A DNA stretch of 64,000 bases, taken from the NCBI GenBank assembly GCA_027924645.1, contig BSBN01000355.1, positions 2,181,001 to 2,245,000 of the forward strand, written 5' to 3'. Positions within the stretch are counted from its first letter, which is position 1, and each line of letters opens with the position of its first letter. Below, in pieces: positions 12,363-22,860 of the stretch. The notes beneath the pieces are model-generated. The model was given only the letters and a program-made list of their open reading frames with translations. It was not told the origin of the DNA and searched no databases. The position numbers and the translations under genes were made by a program. This DNA comes from Cunninghamia lanceolata. Its lineage: Eukaryota; Streptophyta; Pinopsida; Cupressales; Cupressaceae.

Positions 12363-12407
12363 GGTCGGAAAAAGTTGGATATAGTCAAACCCTGCACTTC
12401 ACAAGTA
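12363..12407 (+). pseudogene. MADS-gene ghost fragment, A1
   Basis: A 21-base piece matching the start of the MADS domain (ggtcggaaaaagttggatat) is joined directly to a piece matching the NPALHK repeat (accctgcacttcacaagt). The same fusion is in A2 at 34560-34604. It looks like the footprint of another MADS-like copy with everything between deleted. Confidence 0.6.
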
Positions 12408-12597
12408 TACGCAAATTACGCTACCTTGTCTATTGCTGAGGGTTACACACAAAATTTCAAATTCTATTAATGTCTAAATTAACTATATAATTTGAAATTG
12501 CATGCGTCCTAATTCTTGAAATTATTCTTTAAAATATTGCATGCATCCCTAATTCAGAACTAAAATAATAAATTCAAAGAGATCCTCAAGCTATAAG

Positions 12598-12683
12598 TGC
12601 GATTGAATTCAGTCACTTGTGAGCACCTGACATTGATTTGCGATTGAATTCAGTCACTTGTGAGCATCTGGCATTGATTTTTG
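12598..12683 (+). repeat. Tandem 41-bp duplication before the MADS start (A1)
   Basis: Two copies of a 41-base unit beginning gcgattgaattcagtcactt stand back to back, ending about 15 bases before the ATG at 12698. The same pair is in A2 (34830-34914). Confidence 0.8.
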
Positions 12684-12697
12684 GCCTTCTTTGAGAG

Positions 12698-13454
12698 ATG
12701 GGACGACAAATTTCTGTAGCACCCATCTGCAGGTGAGGGAAGACAAATTTCTGTAGCACCATTTCCTCCGACTTCTTCTATGGATGTTGAGCAGCAATTG
12801 GATTATTATCACTTTGTTTCTGAAAACAATGGTGAGACATCTACAGTTGTGAATTCATCCCGCAAGCTCAAAGTCTACAACCCTGCACTTCACAAGTTCT
12901 TGGAAGTAGGAGGAGATGAGGGAATTCTGGAAACTCAAAGTTTTAGTATTGAGAAACAGCTGCAAGAACAACATCCTTCTGTAGCGCCATTTCCTCCAAC
13001 TTCTTCTATGAATGTTGAGCAGCAATTGAATTATGATCAAAAGGAGCTTTGGCCTGAGCTATACAATTGTTCATTATCTTCTTCTTATATAGAGTTGCCA
13101 GACGAAGATGGCAATGAGTTTGTTTGTGAGGAGACAGTTGGAGTTGAAGATTATAATATTATAGCAGAGAAGCAGCAAGAACAACACCCACCTCCATCAT
13201 GTGTTCCAAATGGAGATCCAGCGATATATATGGGTGAGACTGCAGTTGACAGATCACAATTAGCTCTACCACCATCTCCTCCAACTTCTTCCATGAACGT
13301 TGAGCAGCAATTGGATTATTATCAAAAGGAGCTTTGGCCTGAGCTATACAATTGTTCATTATCTTCTTCTTCTATAGAATTGCCAGATCAAGGCTTGGTT
13401 GGTGAGTTCTGGTCCGATTTTAATCACAAAACCTTATTATTCTTTCCATTGTAA
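12698..13454 (+). pseudogene. MADS-like gene copy lacking its MADS domain (A1)
   Basis: The sequence keeps the original ATGGGACGA of the A2 gene but then jumps to CAAATTTCTGTAGCAC, deleting the MADS domain and the first repeat module. The original ATG now reads only 12 codons before TGA. The remaining frame (usable ATG at 12780, 224 codons) matches A2 residues 127 onward: an ALHKF module, then two QKELWPELYNCSLSSS modules. The frame continues past the A2 stop (TGG where A2 has TGA) to 13454. Without the MADS domain a DNA-binding role is impossible; whether it is expressed is unknown. Confidence 0.82.
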
Positions 13455-14255
13455 AATCTTGAATTACTGAATTCTGCAATAAATTTTATTTCTAGCATAA
13501 TGACATGGCTTTTAAAACATTACTTTTTTCTAAGCAATAAATTTAATTTATTGCCTAATAACATTATTTTAGGCAAACGTGTTTTCAGAAATAGGGCTTG
13601 CTTCATGGGAGTTAAACATTTAAGAGTTCTCCGATGCTCTGATCTTCTATCTTTTTCATATTTTCTTACTGATTAAGTAACAACCTTTTACACCCTTGTT
13701 TGAGGGAGACAATATCCACAAAGGCCTACTATCATTTATACAATCAATGTAGCCCCCGTTTAGTTCGTTGCCATGATATTTAGCACTAATGCCCTAAACA
13801 GTAAACAGTACATGTACTAGTATTTAGAATTTATCAACTGTGCTTTCAATGAGAATATATTTCTTCGACCAATCACACAAATATACCAATCTCAAGAGCA
13901 AAACTCAGTTCTTTCAAATCTGCAAGTGAAATAAGCAGACTTGCATTGCAATGCCACTTTGAGGCAACAAACTCCCGTCACAATAGTTCAATCTCAGGAC
14001 ACAAGATCCTTATACTACTAACACTTGGATGGAGCAGGCCAGAATTTGATATCATGTAGTCCATTCTTACGGTTTAGTTTTAATCAAAAACAATTAATAT
14101 TTTAACTCCACAGAGACTTTGATTGACTTATTTTTTTTGTATGATTGTATATGGTAGAATTTTCTTGTAAGCAAACACCTGATTTTTAACTTGTAATTAT
14201 GTTTTCTTCGATGCCAAAACTTTAGAAACTTATCCATGGTTACTTATGTGTGCAG

Positions 14256-14362
14256 GGTGGTGAAACTTAGAGGAAAGGCCCAAATCAGGTTGAAGAATCT
14301 AAAATGGTTTTTAAGACTTGCATTGGCAACAAAGATTCCAAGGTTGTAAATGTTCGAATATG
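14256..14362 (+). pseudogene. Putative second exon of the MADS-like locus (A1)
   Basis: An acceptor-like TGTGTGCAG is followed by a frame homologous to A2 36776-36883 (RKGPNQVEESKMVFKTCIGN). In A1 the codon CAG is changed to TAG four codons in. The exon status is inferred from the acceptor and the conserved frame only. Confidence 0.4.
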
Positions 14363-15240
14363 AAGTCCAACAGTCATCCCCGTAGACTTGCTTCTCCCGC
14401 CAACATTTTGTCTCTCGGTTTTTCTTCGGAGACTTCCAATATTTTTCAATTTTTCAACATGGATAATGTAATAAATATATGAGATATACTGCTGTAAATG
14501 TAACTGTGAAAACAGAGATAATAATAAAAGAGATTTCCTCTGCTTCCCGTGGATGTAGCCAAATTGGTGAACCGCATAAATTTGGTGAACCACATAAATT
14601 CGGTGTTCTGTGTTTTTCTTTTGTATTGTCTTGCATCTATTTAATTCTGTGTTTAAACTGTTTATCTATCTGCACTTCGAATCAACAGTACAGACACTTG
14701 TGCTTGTTTCCAAAAACTTTATCTCACAACCTTGGGCTATGATATTTTATTAGTAAATATATCACAATCAATTTTTTAATGAAAATGGCTCTTGACACTC
14801 ATTATGAATATGGAGAAAAATGTCTCTGGCCGGTCTAAACTTTTAAACCAAAGTGTGTTCTCCATTCTCTCCCATAACACCCTGTAGATATTAATATATT
14901 TCTCGATTACCCTTCAAGAACGAAACCAAGATAGATTGGGTGTTATGAATATTGAGAAACATGTACTAGGGATTTAATGAAAAGTTGCTCACGTCACTCT
15001 GCATCTCACCTCCCCACCTTTGGTCTCAAGATGTTTTACAGTTTTTTTTTAATGAAGAGTTTTGTATGATAACTCTATATTTGTCCCATGATTTGAACCG
15101 ATTTGTCTTTATTGCTATTATTATTTTATTTCAATAATTGTGTGGAAGTACTTCTATTTGTTCAATTATTTTATTTTATTGGATCAGTCATTCCAGGTTT
15201 CATTCTAAAACTTCATATTAAGATTGTTATGGTTTAAGAA
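14363..15240. other. Non-coding interval between MADS-like and RRP12-like sequences (A1)
   Basis: AT-rich sequence with no recognisable domain, matching A2 36884-37730 nearly base for base. A short tandem duplication (aatttggtgaaccRcataaa) at 14570-14600 is present here but reduced in A2. Confidence 0.5.
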
Positions 15241-15384
15241 TTTCGAAGAGCTTGCTCTGAATTATCTTGTTCATTGCATCAACATCAATCATGAGAATCC
15301 TGATGCAATCATTTCTGTGCATTATGTGGTTTCTGGTTTTGAATGTCAGATTCTGTCTTTACATGAATCTACTCAATTTTGGTA
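15241..15384 (+). other. Exon-like open stretch, unassigned (A1)
   Basis: A frame of about 48 codons (FEELALNYLVHC, HENPDAIISVHYVVSGFECQ, ending STQFW*) is conserved in A2 at about 37728-37868. It sits just before the RRP12-like exons. I do not recognise the family and cannot confirm that it belongs to the same gene. Confidence 0.3.
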
Positions 15385-15504
15385 ATCTGTATATTGAAAG
15401 TTTGATTAAAAATGGAGGTATTTGTATATGAGGACCTGTTGTGACAGCACTTACTTTTAAGCCTGCTTTATTATATAGATGCCTTAATGCTTTTATAAAA
15501 GATT

Positions 15505-16112
15505 AAGCTTTCTATTATGATGAGTGCAAGGCTTACCAAGGCTGATCTAGGAATTCTCTGATCTTTGCTTCAGTGCCATACATACTTCCTTAGTAATAAC
15601 AAGTTAGTTGTCAAACCGTTTTATTTAAATATTATCCATTTCAATGGTCAAACAATCAAAAGTAATTTACAACTCATTCACAATAAAAAGTGGCAAATAT
15701 TTGTCCTATTTTTATTGGCCGATTGACCTTTACCTGTTAAGGTGGATGATTTAAGAATAACCATTGTCAAAATAAGTTAGACTTTGCATTTGTGGGTATA
15801 TCCATCCATTTCCTCCACATTGTATTTTGGAATGATTTTCAGGCAACATTGAGACTAGTCAAAGTGGTTATAGCTAGACTTATAGGATAGAAGGTGCAAA
15901 AGCATATAAAATGTATTGTAGAGAGTTTTATTGCTTCGGTGTGATGACTAAAAAACTCCATTCAAAGCAAACATTTCCTCGATTAACTTGTGTTGTTGAT
16001 TTTATGTTTATCTATTGCCATCATCGGATCTCATAACAAGCAAACATTTTTATGTTATGCGCTCATTCTACCATAGATCAGGTTGCTTCTTGAAATGCTG
16101 ATACAAAAATGT
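15505..16112 (+). pseudogene. RRP12-like exon remnants (A1)
   Basis: Three damaged pieces match A2 exons. Piece 15505-15615 is a rearranged copy of the STPYMMSAAVTGPARLIYEF exon with internal deletions. Piece 15842-15937, after a proper TTTTCAG, matches the LIGEELQKHIKCIVEGLLL exon with a stop. Piece 16079-16112 encodes RLLLEMLIQKC. The later exons present in A2 are missing. RRP12 is a HEAT-repeat ribosome biogenesis and export factor; this copy cannot be functional. Confidence 0.75.
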
Positions 16113-17439
16113 GATACGAAAAAGCATAATGGGGTTTTGTTTTTAGGAAATATTATTATATGTAAGAAAGGTCCCTGGATAAGGGAACAATTTGTCCACT
16201 TCTTAGAGAGAAAAGTAGCAGCCGTGAAATTATTTGAAGATGTTGCCTTTGCTTCCAACCTGAACATGGGAGGGTAAAATATTTTTTATAAAATTGCAAT
16301 GGTTTGCAATTGGGATTTAAATGCGTGAAGATTGTCATTTGAACTTTTACCTTTTGTGACAATGTGACAATTCAAAGTTCATAGTAGTATTGTCATTTAA
16401 ATTTTTACGTTAGGATATTCTTTGATTGTCAGTTAGGTAGCCATCAAACTTGCGAACTTAAATTTAGGTTTCATTTTATTTTTATTATTTAGGTTAGTTT
16501 AGCTGCAATCAATACTATAGATTTATTTTATTTAGGTATGGACTTGGTTTTTAATAAATATTATTTTTATTTATTTATTAAGTATATAATAATTAATTTT
16601 ATTATATATCATTAATTTATTTAATAAATTTGATAAGTATATTTGAAATGAGTTGGAAGGGAAAACATGTGTAGAAGTAGGGGTTGTTGCATGCTTGGGA
16701 GAGGTAGAGGATGAGGAAAACAATGAAGATGAGAAGGAAGAGGATGAATGAAGCAGAGACTTTAATGATGTAGAAGAGGAAACATGTTGGATCTTTTGGT
16801 TTAAGGCTTGGTTGAAGGCTTCAGAGGCAAAATCTATGGTAGTTGGGAAGGACATTTCTGCTATAGTAGAGGGATTGGCTATTGCTAGGCAAGGTTCTCT
16901 CAAGGTTCTGGCTTGCAGCAGGAGTTGAAACATGGGTTTTTTCTCACTCCCCCTAGATGCAAGTCCAAGCATGTTTCTTCCTCTATTATTGTAGAGCGTC
17001 AGTGGTTGCTGGCTGAGTGGTGAAAGTGTGTGTGGGATATCATAGCGAATATGGTGTTGGTATCTACTTTTTGCCCCCATTATGATCAAGGAGATTGTTG
17101 GTGTTTCTACTCCTTCCGATGCCCTTGGTTAGAAGATTGGGTTTGTGGTGTCGAAAGCTAAGCTATAGGGGTCCAGATTTTTGTTGTTCAAAGTTTAATT
17201 TTGGAGAGGGACAGTCATGTCATATGCTCTTCTAAGTCTCAAGTTTTAGATGGAGCTAGTTGAGGATGGGTCAATGTAGTTAAAGGTAGTTCCATTCTCA
17301 CTCTTACCTCTCCCTTGCAGCTAGTTGAGGATGGTGAGGGCCTTCTCCTGTGGATACTAGACTCTAGTGGAAAGGGCTTCCTCCTAACTAGAATTTTCTC
17401 ATTGGGATTTTTTTTCGAGCTACGCCAAACATTGATGTT
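16113..17439. other. Unassigned interval
   Basis: After the A1 block ends, 16115-16277 is open on the plus strand (NIIICKKGPWIREQFVHFLE) without a recognised family. 16440-16660 is very AT-rich and partly palindromic. From 16680 a plus-strand frame with an acidic run (EDEENNEDEKEEDE) continues to about 17100 with several stops. I recognise no domain. Confidence 0.4.
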
Positions 17440-20400
17440 TCTGGGAATCAGGCCCTGAGAAAATGGAAATTAAGTGGCCATTTGAAATGTTGACCATGTC
17501 ACCAACCTCAAAAGAATGCTCAATCTGGTGTTGATTTGTATACAACTTCTACTAATTTTGAGCATGTTGGAGGTTATCTTTAAGAGATTTTAAAATATCT
17601 TAGCTTTGTTAAAGTAATTTTTTGGCTACTAGTACTCTTCTATCAAAAAAATAAGATTAAAGAAATTTGGAGCCTGATAACCATACAAAGCCATAAATAG
17701 GGATATTCAGATGGACATGTGATAAGTTGTGTTGTAGCAATAATCTCCCAATTGGAGCCATCTAATTCAAGTCTTTTTCTATCCAAAAATATAGTTTCTC
17801 AAGTATCCTTCCACCCATTTGTTGACAATCTTAATTTGTCCATCAGATTGGGGCTGGTAACTTGTGCTTGGAGTAAGCTCAATCCCTAAGAAATGAAACA
17901 ACTCTTTCCAAAATAAACTTACGAACCTATTGTCCCTATCAGTTACAATATTCTTTGGCAATCTATGAAGTCTAAACACTTCTCTAAAAAAATAAATCAA
18001 CAACTTGTAGAGGTCTGAAATCTAAAGATATTGTAAAGAAGTGTGCAAATTTCGTTAGTCTATCAAAAACAACATAGATGCAAGGTAACCCAGTGATAAA
18101 GTCCATTGAAATACTTTTGCATTTATGATTTGGAATGCGCAAGGGTTACAAGAAACTAGAGCTGGAAAAGTGTGCTCATTTTTGTTTTGTTGACATACTA
18201 CACATTCTCTAATATGCTTAAGGACATCATTCAAATGCCCCTTCCATGTGAACCTCTCCTGAATCTTCTTGTAGGTCTTAAAATACCCTTGGTGACCAAC
18301 CAAAGGAGTATCATAAACAACTCTTAAAATTTGTTCTTTCATCTTCGATTTGGGTACCAAAAAGATTCTTTGTATAGAATCAACTCATTAAGCACCACAT
18401 ACTTGTCATCCTACAAATTACATTCGAATATGTTAGTGGCAAAGGTATTCTTGGCATACCTAGACAAGAGTTGTACTTTCCAATCAGCTGAAATCTCCAT
18501 CAAAGAACATAAAGTGGGTCTTCTAGAAAATGCATTAGCCACTATGTTCATTTTACTCTTCATATACTCTGTCAAAATCGTAAGCTTGAAGCTTACTGAC
18601 CCATTTTTGTTGTCTCTCATTGAGATATTTTTTATTTAAGAAATATTTTAGACTATTATGATTGGTTTTTACTACAAACTTACCACCAGTAAAGTACCAC
18701 GAGAACTTAGCCAAAGCATGTATAATGGCTAGCATTTCTTTATCATAGATTGAGAATCCCCTTTCATTCCCCTTCAACATACGACTTTCAAATGTAATTG
18801 GTTACTTTTTCTACATCAAAACAACACCAATCCCTTCTCTAGAAGCATCAAATTCAAGTTCAAAAGGAGGAGAAAATTTTGGAATGGCTAAAACAGGGCA
18901 AGAACTCATAACTTTCTTAAGCTAATTTAAAAATCTTGTTGCACTATAGTAGACCATGATAAATCCCCCTTCTTCATCAAATCTATTAATGGGGCAGATA
19001 ACTGAAAAAAAAACTTTCACAAACCTCCTATAGAAGCTACAAAGACTAAAAAACCCTCTCAAATGTGTTAAGGTTTTTGGTGGTGGCCAATCCAAGATGG
19101 CCTTGATCTTTTCTTGGTCAATTCTCAGTCCTTGTGTGTTGATCACATGTCCCAAATAAAGAATTTTAGTCATGTAAAATTCACATTTCGAGTCTTTGGC
19201 AAGAAAATATTGTGCCTCCAAAATACCCAACACTTCATCCAAATACATCAAGTGCTCTTCCCAAGTTTTACTGTAAATTAGCATGTCATCGAAGAACACC
19301 AAAGCAAACTTCCTTAACTGCTGATTGAAAACTTGGTTCATATATGATTGAAATGTAGCAGGAGCATCAGTCAAGCCAAATGCCATGACTAAGAATTCAT
19401 AGTGTCCAAAATGATAGTTGAAGGCTATCTTTTGGACAGTCTCTTCATGGACTCTTATCTAATGGTAAATCTAAGGTCTATTTTGGAAAAAATGATTGTT
19501 CCATGTAACTCATCAATGATTTCATCGATCTTGGGAATGGGATACTATTTCTTGATGTTCTTCTTAATAAGATCTCAGTAATCAGTACACATTCTCATAG
19601 TACCATCCTTCTTCTTTACCAACACAACAAAAGAAGAAAATGGACTTTTATTTAGTTTTATGTGTCCCATTTTAAGGAGTTCCTTTATGAGCCTTCTCTA
19701 TCTCTTCCTAATGCCTTATATGATGGAAATAAGGAGTGGTAATCACTAGTTTGCCTCCTTCCTCCAACTCAATAATATGCTCAATCCCTCTATCTAGAGG
19801 CCTTCTAGGAGGTATACCGATAAAAATCTTACTATGCCTATCCAATAGAGATTGAAAATCAACACAATATGACCTCTTACCCTCTAAAGAAGTGGTAGGC
19901 ATAATTAAGCATTGGGTTTCCCAATCAACTTGACCATGATAGAACATCCTTTCCATTCGCTTGGCTAAAACAACCTTTGGAGTACCATTGGACATTCCTC
20001 ATAGCACTACCTTTTTTCCATCTAAATGGAACTTGAGTTCCATTATTTGGAAGTTTTGAGTGATCTCACCTAAAGAATGAAACCACTACACTCCCAACTC
20101 TACATCATTATCTCCAATGCTAACAACATAGAATTCTTCTTTAACCTCATAATTTCCTAACATAAGGCTCATTTGGGGAATCCTTCTAGTACATTGGAGG
20201 GTGAAGCCATCCACTACCATAACATTTCAAAGCCTTCAAACTCTTTAGTTTTCAAGCCTCTTCTCACAACTACCCCTTCATTAGTAAAATTATGTGTGGC
20301 TTTGGGATCAATAAGCATAGTAATTCTTTGCCCACAAAGAAATTCATGAATCCTAAAGGGATCATACTTAGGATTACCTAAAATTTTTGCTAGGGTACAT

Positions 20401-20935
20401 CTTGAATTATTCTTTTCTTATTGGTCTTCTAGCATATGTCCTTCTTATTCAACTTCATCTTGTTGTTCAAGACTTTTAGCCTTTGATTCTTCATCAAAAA
20501 CCACTTCAATATAGTGAACTTGACCCTTTTCAAGACATATATGACCAAGGACCTAAGGCTCTTTGCATGTGAAGAAAATTTTCTTCCTCCTTAACTCATT
20601 CTTCACCTCTTCATCAATTCTTGGAGGTAAACTCTTATGCTGATTGAATTTCTTTTGGAAAGGCTTCTTAGGAGGGAAATACTTTTTTTGAAACTTCCTT
20701 TTTAGAATGGAAGATTCAAGTGCCAAGGCTCTTTTGGTATCCTCTTGAAGAGATGGAGGATCAAAATCTTTGACTAAGCCTTTGAGTGATTCAAATAGGT
20801 CTTTAACAAATAAAATAACCAACCTTATCTTAGTTATGTCAAGTATCATGATGGAAAACTTTTGAAAATCAGTAATATAGCTCTCAACACTACCATACTA
20901 CTTGAGCTATGCTAATTCCCAAAAATGCAATTTAG
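17440..20935 (-). pseudogene. Ty3/gypsy gag-pol, chromovirus-like (gypsy-3), decayed
   Basis: On the minus strand, from high to low coordinate: gag end with a degenerate knuckle (about 20580-20545), protease region with MLIDPKATHNF in place of LLDSGATHNF (about 20310), linker (19995-19708), RT with [10 protein letters not shown] (about 19280), RNase H (18900-18411), integrase H2C2 finger with VVYDTPLVGHQG and CVVCQQNK (18360-18150), integrase core with VTDRDNRF and STSYQPQSDGQ (18003-17779) and a C-terminal part (HSFEVGDMV) ending near 17440. It is broken by many stops, mostly TAG, and by frameshifts; the catalytic YxDD is altered to FFDD. The N-terminal gag is replaced by a LINE fragment at about 20936. 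No LTR is identified. Confidence 0.88.
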
Positions 20936-21289
20936 GTTTTTTTCTGTTAAACTTGATTACCAGTTGGGAGGCTCTAGATTGGGCTAGAGAATCCAATCAA
21001 GATGTTGGGATGTTACTGTTAGATTTTAAGAAAGGATACATGATGGAATTGAATGACCTTTCATCCTAATGGCACTAGAAGCCTTTAGATTACCAAATTT
21101 ATTATGTAAAATGATTAAAACTCTCTTAAGAGATGCAACAGTACAAGTGGAAGTTAACAGAGAATTAACCAATGGGTTCCAATTACAAAGGTCCATTAGA
21201 CAGGGGTGCCTCCTCGCCCCCTCTCTGTTTGTAATAGCGGTAGATTCCCTCCATTATATCTTCAGAGACCCCTCCATGAGCCCAAAGTT
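20936..21289 (+). pseudogene. LINE RT fragment fused to gypsy-3 gag (B1)
   Basis: This is the same LINE piece as at 5420 (LITSWEALDWARLSNQDVGM; RLPNLLCKMIKTLLRDAT; RQGCLLAPSLFVIA), with the same +1 shift after the DFKK block. It stops at ATGAGCCCAAAG, where the EAK-coding repeat begins, whereas the copy at 5420 continues through the VDD motif. The shared left junction shows all four copies descend from one fusion event. Confidence 0.8.
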
Positions 21290-21600
21290 TTGCTTCCGAT
21301 TTCACTTCCATTTTTGCTTCCAGATTTGCTTCCATTTTTGCTTCTAGGTTTGCTTCCATTTTTTCTTCCAGGTTTGCTTCTAGTTTAGCACTGGATTTGG
21401 CACCCAATTTAGCTTCAAATTTTGCTTCGATGTCTACTTCCATTTTTGCTTCTAGTTTTTCTCTTAGTCATGCTTCGTATTTTTTTTCTTGTATGGTGTC
21501 GAAAATAGCTTCTTTTTTGGCTTCCTAGTTGACACCAAGTTTTGCTTTCATTATGACCTCCTTTGTTGCTTTGGTCTTTTCTTCCAATTTAACAAGATAA
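21290..21600 (-). repeat. Minisatellite encoding an EAK-rich helix (B1)
   Basis: On the minus strand the frame reads repeated EANLEAKMEANLEAKMEV, flanked by KLGAKSSAKLEANLEEK and, upstream, KKEAIFDTIQEKKYEA. The DNA unit is roughly gcttccatttttgcttcta, 18-33 bases long. Charge pattern and Ala/Leu spacing predict a long helix or coiled coil. No family is recognised; similar low-complexity tails occur in plant DNA-transposon proteins, which is only an analogy. Stops at two places in the upstream part make this a remnant. Confidence 0.6.
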
Positions 21601-21690
21601 TTATATAAAATAACAAGATAATTATTATAAAATAATAAGAAAATTATTATAAAATAACAAGATAATTATTATAAAATGATCATCATCTAT
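21590..21690. repeat. AT tandem repeat (B1)
   Basis: Four imperfect units of about 22-26 bases with core aacaagataattattataaa. Copy 2 (59020-59090) has one unit fewer. Confidence 0.8.
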
Positions 21691-21879
21691 AATTAAAACA
21701 AGTGAGTAAAATATCTATAATTTAATTGAATTTTACAACATCCATTCCAAGCAATAAATTAGAATCATCATACGTAATAAAAATCCATCCAAAAATCATC
21801 GACCACTTTCAATATAAAAATTGACAAGTCAATACTGATAAGATCATCATCATATATAACTAAAATAAGTGAAAGTCAA

Positions 21880-22135
21880 ATATGCCAGTAGATCAATAAC
21901 ATGTCAAAATGATACATGTCCAACAGTCGACATAAGTCAAAACGATACATGTACAAATGATATAAGTAAAAATGATAAATTATGTAAATCAAAATGATAC
22001 AAGTCAAGATGATACATATCCAAATGATATAAGTCAAATTGATACATGTGAAAATGATACAACTCAATAATATGGAACTGCAGGCCGTGAAAATGATACA
22101 TATGATAGTAACTATGAAAAGAGGCATCATAACGA
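21880..22135. repeat. AAATGATAC tandem repeat (B1)
   Basis: About twelve short units of 15-18 bases share aaatgataca with spacer words such as agtcaa and tgtcca. The same array is at 59285-59545. Any long frame through it (Tyr/His/Ile-rich) is a product of the repeat. Confidence 0.75.
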
Positions 22136-22179
22136 TATATCAGCAATGATCCATGATGTAGTCTATATCATCATGAATG

Positions 22180-22395
22180 TCACTGGGTACTACCAGCAAC
22201 TGCCTCATCATCATCATCACCATCATGATCATCCTCATCGTCGTCATCATCGTCGTCATCATCATCATCATTGGCCTCATTGTCTTCTGTATCTGCATCA
22301 TTATCATCCTCTGCCATGCGATCTATACCAGAACCAATATAATCTGGATCTATATCATCAGGATCATCTTCATCCTCTGGAAGACCCATATTCTG
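22180..22395 (-). pseudogene. Acidic terminal exon, poly-Asp (B1)
   Basis: On the minus strand an acceptor-like T-run ending TTTTTTGCAG is followed by a frame beginning NMGLPEDEDDPDDIDPDYIG, then an Asp tract of over ten residues, closing EAVAGSTQ and TGA. Copy 2 (59805-59591) keeps the same acceptor, frame and stop, with a shorter Asp tract. This reads as the last exon of a protein with an acidic tail. I see no preceding exon, so the gene cannot be named. The Asp tract is also an unstable (ATC)n microsatellite. Confidence 0.5.
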
Positions 22396-22825
22396 CAAAA
22401 AAAAAATATTTAAAATGAAAATTTATTATTTATTTCATGTAATAATTTATTTTTCTATTATATATCTAATATTCCAACATATGAAATGAAACCATAATCA
22501 TATTACATCATATCAAAGTGCACATACCATAATAAAATTTCAAAAATGTTACAGCTAATATGTAATTGCAATGATGTAAAACATGCAACAATTCTAATAA
22601 ATGTTACTAAAGATCATAAAAAAAATTGTTATACAATTTAACTATCAACTGTAAATTCTATTACATAACATTAAGTGCCACAAATTGCGTGGTCAATGTA
22701 TGTTCTTTTTCACTATTAATCTAATAACCTGCATTAGATAGAAACACTAAAGAGTTTTTAAGTAGCAGTTGATTAAATTCTCTTACATGTCATTAATGAA
22801 TGCACCCTTTTTTTTTCAATAATTA
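22396..22825. other. AT-rich non-coding interval (B1)
   Basis: Nothing recognised between the acidic exon and the hairpin at 22826. The sequence is shared with B2. Confidence 0.5.
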
Positions 22826-22860
22826 TTTATCTTAAGGTTCATGAGTAACCTTAAGATAAA
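22826..22860. repeat. Perfect 14-bp inverted repeat at the PPR truncation point (B1)
   Basis: TTTATCTTAAGGTT and its exact complement flank a 7-base loop (CATGAGT). It abuts the last codons of the truncated DYW domain. The identical structure is in B2 at 60236-60270. Confidence 0.85.

Larger units (their letters stand above)
9986..16112 (+). repeat. Segmental duplication block A, copy 1
   Basis: This block is near-identical by eye to 32295-43345, excluding the retrotransposon inserted there at 38268-43051. Gene order is conserved: unassigned ORF module, AT minisatellite, MADS-like gene, putative second exon, RRP12-like exons. Small differences include a 16-base gap near 10165 and the missing MADS domain. 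Matching ends after the GAAATGCTGATAC exon fragment near 16112. Confidence 0.92.

Noticed and set aside
12855..13359. Minus-strand frames inside the MADS-like gene
   Set aside because: They are antisense shadows that repeat because the gene has repeated modules.
16571..17089. 172-codon minus-strand frame rich in Ser
   Set aside because: It is the complement of an acidic plus-strand stretch and has low-complexity Ser runs, with no domain or family pattern.
21876..22146. Minus-strand frames rich in Tyr, His and Ile
   Set aside because: They are generated by the AAATGATAC tandem repeat and appear in two frames at once.
22146..22418. Plus-strand His-rich and Ile-rich frames
   Set aside because: They are shadows of the Asp-coding (ATC)n tract on the other strand.
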